Below the pieces are notes generated by a model that had not been told where the DNA came from, did no database searches, and worked only from the letters and a program-made list of their open reading frames with translations. Source: JBPCPM01 sp050999155 (lineage in GTDB: Bacteria > Actinomycetota > Thermoleophilia > Solirubrobacterales > 70-9). Taken from it: 6,788 nt of DNA. The stretch is taken from positions 1-6,788 of the forward strand of contig JBPCPM010000017.1 in the NCBI GenBank assembly GCA_050999155.1, read 5' to 3'. Numbering within the stretch: the first letter of the stretch is position 1; each line of letters begins with the position of its first letter. A program made the position numbers and the translations under genes. Below, piece by piece: positions 1-5,162 of the stretch.

Positions 1-515
1 CACTGCGCACCGTGTCAGATCGCACCCGGATGGTGATCGAGGAGCGTGACCGGGGCTGTCGGGTGCCGGGGTGTGACCGCACCCGGTGGCTCCACATCCA
101 TCACATCCGCCACTGGGAGGACGGCGGCCCATCGGATACCGAGAACCTCATGGCGTTGTGCCACCGACATCACCGGTTGCACCATCTCGGAAAGCTCGGA
201 CTTGAGGGCAACGCCGATGAACCCGACGGCATCCGTTTCAGCGACGAACGCGGTCGGCCACTGGATGCCACCGGCCGACCCGTCGTGCCCGGCCAGCCGT
301 TTGCCGCCGCGGCCCGAGACCTGGGCATCGCGGCGGGCGCCTGGTCACACCCCAGCGGTGAGCGGCTCGATCCGCGGTGGGTGCACCCCAACGAAGCCGG
401 GGGAGGCGCCGGCGCCGGCGGCGGGAACAGGTTCGGCCGGGCACGGCGTTGCAGCGCTCTCGAGGTGTCCCTCCAGGGGGGTCCGCACCCAACCGTTCAC
501 CTAACATCGGCCGCC
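1..515 (+). CDS. HNH endonuclease-domain protein (DUF222/13E12-type), C-terminal part, 5' truncated
   Basis: The frame is already open at base 3 (reads L-R-T-V-S-D-R), so the gene starts outside the window and only its C-terminal part is seen. Counting from the GTG at base 12, a Cys pair (C16, C21) is followed by the HNH signature: H28/H30/H31, then E44-N45-L46 and C50-H51-R52-H53-H54. The run RDRGCRVPGCDRTRWLHIHH followed by a WEDGGP segment is typical of the HNH tail of actinobacterial DUF222 (13E12 repeat) proteins, which are common, often multicopy and of uncertain physiological role. The conserved part ends near the GERLDPRWV segment (about base 385). After that comes a Gly/Ala-rich stretch and no stop in frame: the frame runs on into the downstream dehydrogenase. 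The end given here is therefore only the base before that gene's start. A frame change in the GC-rich run near 400-430 would give a stop at 502-504. The family call is firm; the 3' end is not. Confidence 0.8.
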
Positions 516-1286
516 ATGCCTCGCTGGCCCGTCGCACTCGTCACCGGTGCGTCGAGCGGCATCGGCCGGGCCATCGCCGAGCAACTCGCCGCCGCCGGCT
601 CGGATCTGATCGTAGTAGCCCGCCGGCGTGACCGGCTCGAGGAGCTGGCCGCCGAGCTCACCGCCGCGCACGGCGTGCGGGTCGACGTGCTGGTGGCCGA
701 CATCGCCGAGCCGGCGCAGCTGGCCACGGTCGAGGACCGCCTGCGCGCCGGCGTCGACCTCCTGGTGAACAACGCCGGCGTGGGGGGCCAGGGCCCCTTC
801 GCCGGCCGTCCCCTCGCCGACCAGGACGCCCAGATCCGCCTCAACGTCCTGGCGCCCGTCCGTCTGTCGCACGCGGCCCTTGAGCACATGCTCCCGCGGG
901 GCCATGGCGGCATCCTCAACGTCTCGTCGATCGCCGGTTTACAACCGATGCCCTACCTCGCCACCTACGCCGCCACCAAGGCGTACCTGTCGAGCTTCAG
1001 CAACGCCCTCCACGAGGAGGCCCGCCCCTACGGGGTGAGCGTGACCAACCTCCTGCCGGGCTTCACCCGGACCGAGTTCCACGGAGCGGCGGGCATCGAC
1101 CGCTCGATCGTCCCCCGGCTGGCGTGGATGAAGGCCGACACCGTCGCCCGGGCCGGTCTCCGGGCCGTGGCGCAAGGACGGGCCCAGTGCGTACCCGGCC
1201 TCGGGTACCGGCTCCTAGCCGTCCTGTCCGGCCTGACCCCGTGGTCGCTCAGCCGCCGGGTACTCGCGTCGGTTCTGTCGCGATGA
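516..1286 (+). CDS. SDR family NAD(P)-dependent oxidoreductase
   Basis: A 256-aa classical short-chain dehydrogenase/reductase, the usual length for the family. The Rossmann cofactor motif TGASSGIG is at residues 10-17. Arg36-Arg38 after the second strand suggest NADP(H) preference. NNAG is at 85-88. The catalytic set is Asn110, Ser138, Tyr151 and Lys155, with the S-x12-Y-x3-K spacing intact, followed by the PG motif in LLPGFTRTEF. The overall look (ILNVSSIAGLQPMPYLATYAATKAYL split over the active site) is like the DltE/COG0300-type SDRs, whose substrates are diverse and cannot be predicted here. ATG 516 was chosen because the Rossmann strand begins four residues later. There is no clear Shine-Dalgarno sequence, and TAACAT at 502-507 would suit a leaderless transcript starting at the ATG (inference). 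The same frame is open upstream into the HNH gene. A GNAT gene follows after 10 nt, so the two are probably co-transcribed. It is likely a soluble cytosolic enzyme. Confidence 0.9.
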   Translation: MPRWPVALVTGASSGIGRAIAEQLAAAGSDLIVVARRRDRLEELAAELTAAHGVRVDVLVADIAEPAQLATVEDRLRAGVDLLVNNAGVGGQGPFAGRPLADQDAQIRLNVLAPVRLSHAALEHMLPRGHGGILNVSSIAGLQPMPYLATYAATKAYLSSFSNALHEEARPYGVSVTNLLPGFTRTEFHGAAGIDRSIVPRLAWMKADTVARAGLRAVAQGRAQCVPGLGYRLLAVLSGLTPWSLSRRVLASVLSR

Positions 1287-1296
1287 CGGGCAGCAG

Positions 1297-1812
1297 ATGA
1301 CGGTCGTCGGTGTCCGCCGGGCCCGACCCGACGATGTCGACGCCATCGTCGACCTCTTCGTCGCTGTCGTCGAGGAGGAGAGATGGCTCGGCACCCAGCC
1401 ACCCGTCGACCGCGTCGAGCAGCGGGCGCGCGTGCTCGAAGAGACCACCTCCGAAGGGTGCGCGTCGCTCGTCGCACTGGTCGAAGACGACCTCGTCGGC
1501 CACGCACGGGTCGACATGGCCGCCTACGGCGTCGCCGGGCTCGGCATGATGGTCGACGCCCGCTGGCGCGGTCGGGGGGTGGGCGGCGCGCTCGTGCGGG
1601 CGGTCGTCGACGCCGCCCGCGATCTCGGTGCCCACAAGATCGCTCTCCAGGTGTGGCCGCACAACGAAGCCGCCCGCCGGCTCTATCTGCGACACGGGTT
1701 CGTCGAGGAAGGCCTCCTCCGCCGCCACTATCCCCGTCGGAACGGCGAGCTGTGGGATGCCGTCGTCATGGGGTTGGTCCTCAACGACACATCGCCGGGA
1801 TCGCCGGCATAG
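1297..1812 (+). CDS. GNAT family N-acetyltransferase
   Basis: A 171-aa single-domain GCN5-related N-acetyltransferase, which transfers acetyl from acetyl-CoA to an amine. The N-terminal VRRARPDDVDAIVDLF is the usual first strand and helix of the fold. Motif A is at residues 84-99 (MMVDARWRGRGVGGAL), with the pyrophosphate-binding R91-x-x-G94-x-G96. Motif B follows as NEAARRLYLRHGF (123-135), which places the Asn and Tyr normal for the family. The GF-x-EEG-x-x-R ending and the aromatic/acidic tail resemble RimJ/RimL- or phosphinothricin-acetyltransferase-like members, but the acceptor cannot be named. The start is the only ATG at the correct distance, 10 nt after the SDR stop; the ribosome site is weak (GGGCAG), consistent with translation in an operon with the SDR. 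No signal peptide or membrane segment is seen. Confidence 0.9.
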   Translation: MTVVGVRRARPDDVDAIVDLFVAVVEEERWLGTQPPVDRVEQRARVLEETTSEGCASLVALVEDDLVGHARVDMAAYGVAGLGMMVDARWRGRGVGGALVRAVVDAARDLGAHKIALQVWPHNEAARRLYLRHGFVEEGLLRRHYPRRNGELWDAVVMGLVLNDTSPGSPA

Positions 1813-1836
1813 CGCCCATTTCGTCTGGCTTTCCCG

Positions 1837-1873
1837 TAATGGGAATGCACCAAACGTCAGTTTGGTGTCATTA
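1837..1873 (+). promoter_or_regulatory. Bulged stem-loop immediately upstream of the HATPase gene
   Basis: An 8-bp perfect inverted repeat (CACCAAAC at 1848-1855, GTTTGGTG at 1860-1867) closes a GTCA tetraloop. A G-U pair (1847:1868) and an outer 5-bp stem (TAATG 1837-1841 with CATTA 1869-1873) extend it, leaving a 5-nt one-sided bulge (1842-1846). The structure ends two bases before ATG 1876, in a locally AT-richer stretch. There is no U-tract after it, so it does not look like a Rho-independent terminator. It could be an mRNA structure limiting initiation, or a DNA operator for a dimeric regulator. The pairing is seen directly; the role is inferred. Confidence 0.5.
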
Positions 1874-1875
1874 AG

Positions 1876-2256
1876 ATGGACCTTATCGAAGTACGTACGA
1901 TGCTCACCACGCATCCCACAAGCGTCGGTGCGGCCCGCCGATTCGTCCGCGATGTCCTGTCGAGTCGCCAGGTATCCGACGGCGTCATCGACATCGTCGA
2001 GCTGCTCACGAGCGAAGTCGTCACGAACGCGATCGTGCACGGACAGTCGGGCCCAAAGCTGGCGGTGACCGTCGTCGGCGACGTCGTGAGGGTGGCGGTG
2101 CACGACCTCAGCCCCGAGGTCCCAGTGCGCCGGCCGCGCCGCTTCGACGAGGAGTCGGGACGAGGCGTGCTCATCGTCGCCGAGCTGGCGTCGTCATGGG
2201 GCGTCGAGCACGAAAGCGATGGCAGCAAGCGGGTCTGGTTCGAGGTCGCCTGCTAA
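1876..2256 (+). CDS. RsbW-like ATP-binding protein (HATPase_c_2, anti-sigma/serine kinase-like)
   Basis: A 126-aa protein with the GHKL ATPase layout of the small anti-sigma/partner-switching kinases. The N-terminal segment TSVGAARRFVRDVL is typical of the actinobacterial RsbW-like group. The N box is LLTSEVVTNAIVHG, with Glu47 and Asn51 as metal/ATP ligands. The G1 box is D77-L-S-P-E, and the G2 box is S94-G-R-G-V-L-I-V with Gly95 and Gly97. G1 lacks the classical DxGxG glycines, which is common in this group. Known relatives bind a sigma factor or phosphorylate an STAS-domain anti-anti-sigma factor in general stress or developmental control. No STAS or sigma-B-type gene is adjacent; the ECF sigma factor downstream has its own ZAS-type anti-sigma, so this gene is probably an orphan. 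ATG 1876 has no good Shine-Dalgarno sequence and sits just after a strong stem-loop. ATG 1900 (residue 9) is an alternative start that keeps the whole domain. Confidence 0.85.
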   Translation: MDLIEVRTMLTTHPTSVGAARRFVRDVLSSRQVSDGVIDIVELLTSEVVTNAIVHGQSGPKLAVTVVGDVVRVAVHDLSPEVPVRRPRRFDEESGRGVLIVAELASSWGVEHESDGSKRVWFEVAC

Positions 2257-2260
2257 TTTT

Positions 2261-2276
2261 GGGACAGAGCCGTCCC
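2261..2276 (+). terminator. Possible weak terminator hairpin after the HATPase gene
   Basis: GGGAC (2261-2265) and GTCCC (2272-2276) form a 5-bp stem with a 6-nt loop, four bases after the TAA of the HATPase gene. It is flanked by TTTT on the left and ACTTT shortly to the right. The stem is short and there is no proper U-run, so termination activity is only a suggestion from position. Confidence 0.25.
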
Positions 2277-2320
2277 GACTTTGGGGGGTGGCGCGTCGAT
2301 GCCGGCCATGGCCGCCGCCC

Positions 2321-2509
2321 TCAGCAGACGATAACGGCGCGCAGGATCTTGTCGGCGAAGGTCCACGTGTAGACCACATCGGCCTTGCCGTCGCCGTCGT
2401 TGTCGATATTGATGTTGTACGGGCCGTCGATGGCGAAGGGGTAGAAGTTCGGCCCGCCGTTCGGCTCCTCGACGGGGATCCAGTTGGCCGACAAGGTGGA
2501 CGGCCACGC
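2321..2509 (-). pseudogene. DUF4331 protein remnant (internal fragment)
   Basis: Read on the minus strand from 2509 to the TGA at 2323-2321, this frame gives a 62-residue stretch containing NWIPVEEPNGGPNFYPF, then YNINIDNDGDGKADVVYTWTF. That pattern (N-x-IP-x-EEP-x-GGPNFY, later the acidic IDNDGDGKAD-x-x-Y block) is the signature near the N-terminus of DUF4331 proteins, which are normally several hundred residues and secreted. Missing are the export signal, the usual SHREAP-type start before this block, and everything after TWTF, where the frame ends within about 13 residues (ADKILRAVIVC then stop). No start codon suits it, and upstream the reading frame loses resemblance. It is therefore most likely a decayed or recombined fragment and not an expressed gene. 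The function of the family is not established. Recognition is by motif memory; a profile search would settle it. Confidence 0.6.
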
Positions 2510-2820
2510 TCCTCGCCCGGGGCGCCCCTCGTCGTGGAGATGAGGGAGCCAGTTGACCAGTCGGGTTGTCCCTCGATCGACGCCTCTACTGGCAATCGCT
2601 TCTCGGGACGGACGGGCTTCGGCGGATCACCATCCCGGGTGAGCCGGGCCACCGACAGGATCGTCGTTTGGGTGGAGGGCACGCTCCGATGAGCAGGTCA
2701 AACTTCCGCACGTCGCTGACGAGGCGCCGACTCGTACCAATCGTCGACGGGGAAAGTCGAGCCTCGGGTCAGGTCCGCCGCGGCGGCGGGCTCCCGTATC
2801 GGGGTAGACCATGAGTTGAG
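2510..2820. other. Gene-less stretch before the anti-sigma gene
   Basis: No reading frame here has a recognisable domain. A minus-strand frame entering the DUF4331 remnant from about 2682 has high G/C at third positions but no identifiable family. The sequence CCATCC (2630-2635), 16 nt, then CCGACA (2652-2657) resembles the promoter pattern reported for mycobacterial SigK (CCATCC, 16-17 nt, CCGAAT). It lies about 160 bases before the anti-sigma start, so it is only a weak candidate. No Shine-Dalgarno sequence is clear just before 2821. Confidence 0.4.
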
Positions 2821-3570
2821 ATGTCCACCCCAGGGCCCGACCATGAGGCGATCCGGGATCTGCTCGGGGCCTACGCCCTCGGCGCGGTCGACGATGACGA
2901 GCGGACTGAGATGGAGGCGCATCTCCAGTCGTGTGCCAGCTGTCGGGACGAACTGGAGCGTCATGCCATCGCCGTCGCCGGACTGGTCAGGATGGCGGCC
3001 GAGCTCGGACCGGACCAGGCCGCCAACCTCATGGACGCGGTCGGCACGGCTCCATCTGGCCCGCATGGGCGACCACGCCCGAGAGGCGGGCGTCGCGTCG
3101 TCGTGGGGTGGCGCTCGGAACTCGGCATCGCCGCCCTACTGGTCGTCTTGGTGTCGGCCGCCACCTTCGCCCTGGTCACCCGCCAGCGGCTCAACCGGGT
3201 CGAAGGTCGACTGGCCCGTGCCGAGCAGATCGAGCAGGTGGTCACCATGGCGACCAACCCGGGTACCCGCACCGCCCATCTGTCGACCGCTGTCGAGGGT
3301 GTCTCCATGGACGTCATCGTCCTCGCCGATGGGAACGCCATGGTCTGGAAGAACCGACTCCCAGCCCTCTCCCTTCAGCGCTCGTACTTCTTGTGGGCAG
3401 TGGTGACCGGCCAGCGAGTGCCGATCGGGCGCATCGACCCCGGCGGGAAGCCCCAGGTGGTGCAGGTTCCTTCGGGCGCGGGCGGGCTCGTGGTGACCGA
3501 CGAGCGGGCAAGCGGGCCGCCGGAGGGGACTCGCGTCGTGGTCGCGGGCGGGTTGGGCGGCGGGGCGTAG
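2821..3570 (+). CDS. Membrane anti-sigma factor, RskA-like with zinc-associated (ZAS) N-terminus
   Basis: A 249-aa single-pass membrane protein that would hold the adjacent ECF sigma factor inactive. Residues 8-60 are the cytoplasmic anti-sigma domain: LLGAYALGAVDDDERTEMEAHL, then His34-x3-Cys38-x2-Cys41, the ZAS motif. A basic, Pro/Gly-rich linker (78-98) leads to one transmembrane helix at about 101-119 (LGIAALLVVLVSAATFALV). A short amphipathic, probably coiled segment follows (121-141). The extracytoplasmic part (about 145-245) resembles the RskA C-terminal domain: the L-x-x-x-x-SYFLWAV block, then P-I-G-x-I-D and a final strand-rich section. In relatives such as RskA, regulated proteolysis of this type of protein frees the sigma factor. 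The start is ATG 2821, with no strong ribosome site. The next gene, 36 nt downstream, is the sigma factor; having the anti-sigma gene first is the reverse of the usual order. Confidence 0.88.
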   Translation: MSTPGPDHEAIRDLLGAYALGAVDDDERTEMEAHLQSCASCRDELERHAIAVAGLVRMAAELGPDQAANLMDAVGTAPSGPHGRPRPRGGRRVVVGWRSELGIAALLVVLVSAATFALVTRQRLNRVEGRLARAEQIEQVVTMATNPGTRTAHLSTAVEGVSMDVIVLADGNAMVWKNRLPALSLQRSYFLWAVVTGQRVPIGRIDPGGKPQVVQVPSGAGGLVVTDERASGPPEGTRVVVAGGLGGGA

Positions 3571-3606
3571 CGTGCGGCCGGGTCGGCTCCCCCAGGGCGG
3601 GCGTCG

Positions 3607-4224
3607 GTGATCAACCGCTGGCGTACCGACACCGAGTTCGCGGTTGACCTTCGGGCTCGGGACAGCGACGCCTGGGCGCTCGCCTACGTGCGCTACCTGG
3701 CGCCCATGCGCAGCGTGGCCCGGCGCTTCGGCCCTCTCGGTCAGGCCGATGACGTCGTCCACGAGGTCTTTGCCCAATTCTGGGACCGGCCCGATCAGTT
3801 CGATCCCGGGCGCGGCAGCCTCCGGGGCTACCTGCTGACCATGACGCAGAGCCGAAGTATCGACGTCTATCGGGAGGACGTCGCGCGGCGCCGACGGGAG
3901 ACGAGGGATCTCGAGGAGGGGCAATTGAGCTCGGCGGCCTCAGTCGAGGCGGACGCGCTGGCTGGCATCACGACCGACGAGCTCATCGTGGTCATTCGCA
4001 TGCTGCCTCGCAGTGAGCGGGAGGCCATCGGTCTGGCCTTCTTTCGCCACCTCTCCTATCAACAGGTCGCCACCACGCTGGGCGTGCCTGAGGGCACGAT
4101 CAAGAGTCGGATTCGGGCGGGCCTGCTTCGTATGCGGACAGCCCTCGGCGAGTTGGGCTTGGTCGACGACCCGCTCCCGGGAGAGGTCGCCCCGAGCGAC
4201 ACTGATCCGATCGCTGATCCCTGA
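3607..4224 (+). CDS. ECF (extracytoplasmic function) RNA polymerase sigma factor, SigK-like
   Basis: A 205-aa group 4 sigma factor with regions 2 and 4 only. Region 2 covers about residues 27-90: DDVVHEVFAQFW (48-59) is the core-polymerase-binding helix, and LRGYLLTMTQSRSIDVYRE (72-90) is the -10 recognition part. A charged linker (91-120) separates it from region 4 (about 130-178), which has LPRSEREAIGLAFF and the helix-turn-helix LSYQQVATTLGVPEGTIKSRIRAG that reads the -35 element. The tail (185-205) is acidic. The start is GTG 3607, the first start codon before the conserved region that leaves a normal N-terminus; the ribosome site is poor (GGGCGGGCG nearby). It lies 36 nt after the RskA-like gene, which is its probable antagonist. 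Similarity to the SigK/RskA type is inferred from that partner, not from a promoter match. Confidence 0.9.
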   Translation: MINRWRTDTEFAVDLRARDSDAWALAYVRYLAPMRSVARRFGPLGQADDVVHEVFAQFWDRPDQFDPGRGSLRGYLLTMTQSRSIDVYREDVARRRRETRDLEEGQLSSAASVEADALAGITTDELIVVIRMLPRSEREAIGLAFFRHLSYQQVATTLGVPEGTIKSRIRAGLLRMRTALGELGLVDDPLPGEVAPSDTDPIADP

Positions 4225-4368
4225 GCACCGCGTCCCGGATCTCCATGGCCACCCAAGGCGGGGTCTACGACCATTGCAACAGCCTGGAGATTCGCCCGCG
4301 ACGGACAGGGGCGGCCCGGCCGACCTCCACGTGCTCGACCCAGATTTCCGTGCGCGGTCCCGACCGCC

Positions 4369-4397
4369 TTGAATCGGCCCGCCGAATGGAATAGTGT
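4369..4397 (+). promoter_or_regulatory. Sigma70-like promoter for the zinc-ribbon/WhiB cluster
   Basis: TTGAAT at 4369-4374 (5 of 6 to TTGACA) and TAGTGT at 4392-4397 (TAnnnT type, frequent in actinobacteria) are separated by exactly 17 nt. Transcription would begin near 4404, giving a leader of about 100 nt to GTG 4504 or 270 nt to GTG 4675. This is the best housekeeping-type promoter I can see in the window. Confidence 0.5.
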
Positions 4398-4411
4398 CTC
4401 TGTCTTCGCCT

Positions 4412-4433
4412 GAGCCCCGCTCAGCGCGGGCTC
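4412..4433 (+). promoter_or_regulatory. GC-rich stem-loop in the WhiB-cluster leader
   Basis: GAGCCC (4412-4417) pairs with GGGCTC (4428-4433) and CGC (4418-4420) with GCG (4424-4426). The loop is TCA and one C (4427) is bulged: 9 bp in all. It begins about 8 nt after the predicted transcription start and is followed by TGCTTTC, with only a short U-rich run. It could be an attenuator-like terminator or a 5' stabilising hairpin, or simply an inefficient terminator for the sigma operon 190 bases upstream. Pairing is seen; function is inferred. Confidence 0.45.
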
Positions 4434-4503
4434 TGCTTTCAAGGTAGTGCGTTGCCCAAGACCCCGGCAGCGTCCCAACGTGGACGAGGTCTCGGAGGTC
4501 GGG

Positions 4504-4851
4504 GTGACAATCGTCGAGCAGTACCGAGTTCGAGGAGAGCCCTTCGGGCTGCGCTTCGCCAGGCGGATCGGTCAGCCGGCGTTGTTCGACGGCTCAGGCG
4601 TGAGTATGAAGGACGCGGGTCCACGAACACTTATCGGCATCGTCCGCATCACGGAGTTCAAGGAGGACCGGCTCGTGTCTAGTCCCGAGCATCCCTGCCC
4701 CGGCTGTGGCGCCCCCACGGGCTATGACCGCTGCCTGCCCTGCGCCCGGAGGGTGCCGACCTTGAGATCGCGTGCGCTCAGGGCCGCCGCTTCGCCCGAC
4801 AGGCTCGCTCCCGGCGCACCTTCGCCTGCGTTCTCGACCGGAATCGGGTGA
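4504..4851 (+). CDS. Small zinc-ribbon-like protein upstream of WhiB
   Basis: A frame with strong G/C bias at third positions across its whole length, unlike the competing frames. With GTG 4504 it gives 115 aa. Residues 64-80 hold PCPGCGAPTGYDRCLPC: four cysteines (C65, C68, C77, C80) as CPxC-x8-CxxC, a compact zinc ribbon or other metal knuckle. The N-terminal half (QYRVRGEPFGLRFARRIGQPALFDGSG) matches no family I know, and the tail is Arg/Ala/Pro-rich. Start choice is open. GTG 4504 has GGAGG five bases upstream; GTG 4447 has AAGG very close; internal GTG 4675 (residue 58) has the best site in the region, AGGAGG with 8-nt spacing, and would give a 58-aa protein that is mainly the ribbon. 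The stop overlaps the WhiB frame's GTG by 4 nt (GTGA), so the two are probably translationally coupled. Function unknown; a metal- or redox-linked partner of WhiB is only inference. Confidence 0.55.
   Translation: MTIVEQYRVRGEPFGLRFARRIGQPALFDGSGVSMKDAGPRTLIGIVRITEFKEDRLVSSPEHPCPGCGAPTGYDRCLPCARRVPTLRSRALRAAASPDRLAPGAPSPAFSTGIG
4661..4677 (+). promoter_or_regulatory. Strong internal Shine-Dalgarno with GTG start in the zinc-ribbon frame
   Basis: AGGAGG at 4661-4666 is followed by 8 nt and GTG 4675, in frame with the zinc-ribbon protein. It is the strongest ribosome-binding site I see in the window, and argues that a 58-aa short form carrying the four cysteines may be the main or a second product. 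Confidence 0.5.
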
Positions 4852-5162
4852 GGTTGCTGGGGGCGATGTGGCCCCATGTCGTCGACTCGGACCACGACAG
4901 ATGGCGGGAGCACGCGGCCTGTCGGAACAGTGATGCCAGCCTCTTCTTCCCGTCGGGAAGCACCGGCGCCGCCATCGAGCAGATCGAGGCGGCCAAGGCC
5001 GTCTGCGCGGCCTGCCCCGTGCAGGACGACTGCCTACGGTTCGCCTTGGAGACCAATCAGGAGGACGGCGTCTGGGGCGGCAGGGACGAGATCGAGCGCC
5101 GCCGGCTGCGCCGGGTGTGGCGTGAGGAACATCGCCCGGCGAGACGCTCGGTGACGGTGTGA
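4848..5162 (+). CDS. WhiB-family iron-sulfur transcriptional regulator
   Basis: A 104-aa protein (98 aa if begun at ATG 4866) with the full WhiB signature. Four cysteines, C25, C53, C56 and C62 (C-x27-CxxC-x5-C), bind a 4Fe-4S cluster in known members. Around them are WREHAACRNSDASLFFP, then EAAKAVCAACPVQDDCLRFAL. The conserved turn GVWGG is at 74-78, followed by the basic DEIERRRLRR end that contacts DNA. WhiB proteins act by binding region 4 of the main sigma factor and shifting promoter choice, and many respond to NO, oxygen or redox state. The short basic C-terminus gives no match to a named subclass such as WhiB7 (no AT-hook GRGR). GTG 4848 overlaps the zinc-ribbon stop; ATG 4866 is an equally fair start, with GGGGGCG just before it. 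The downstream gene overlaps its stop by 4 nt, so all three are probably one transcript. Confidence 0.93.
   Translation: MRLLGAMWPHVVDSDHDRWREHAACRNSDASLFFPSGSTGAAIEQIEAAKAVCAACPVQDDCLRFALETNQEDGVWGGRDEIERRRLRRVWREEHRPARRSVTV

Larger units (their letters stand above)
4225..4503. other. Intergenic/leader region between sigma factor and WhiB cluster
   Basis: No recognisable gene in the first 140 bases. From 4369 onward it carries a promoter-like pair and a GC-rich hairpin, listed separately, that would form the 5' leader of the zinc-ribbon/WhiB transcript. The zinc-ribbon frame is already open at 4447, so the leader could end earlier than the start chosen for that gene. Confidence 0.4.

Noticed and set aside
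502..507. TAACAT as a certain -10 element giving a leaderless SDR transcript.
   Set aside because: The spacing to ATG 516 fits, but no -35 element is visible at the right distance, so it is mentioned only as an inference under the SDR gene.
1848..1867. The perfect 8-bp hairpin as a Rho-independent terminator for the GNAT gene.
   Set aside because: It is not followed by a U-run and lies directly against the next start codon, so a regulatory reading is more likely.
1249..2103. A 284-codon minus-strand open frame over the GNAT and HATPase genes.
   Set aside because: It is antisense to two genes with clear catalytic motifs, and has no recognisable domain itself.
2219..2692. A 157-codon + strand open frame over the gene-poor interval.
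   Set aside because: It overlaps the HATPase end and is antisense to the DUF4331 relic; the translation has no family features.
4452..4682. A TTG-started 76-codon + frame in the WhiB leader, rich in Arg.
   Set aside because: Its third codon positions are poor in G/C, unlike every confident gene here, while the overlapping frame carrying the four cysteines has the expected bias.
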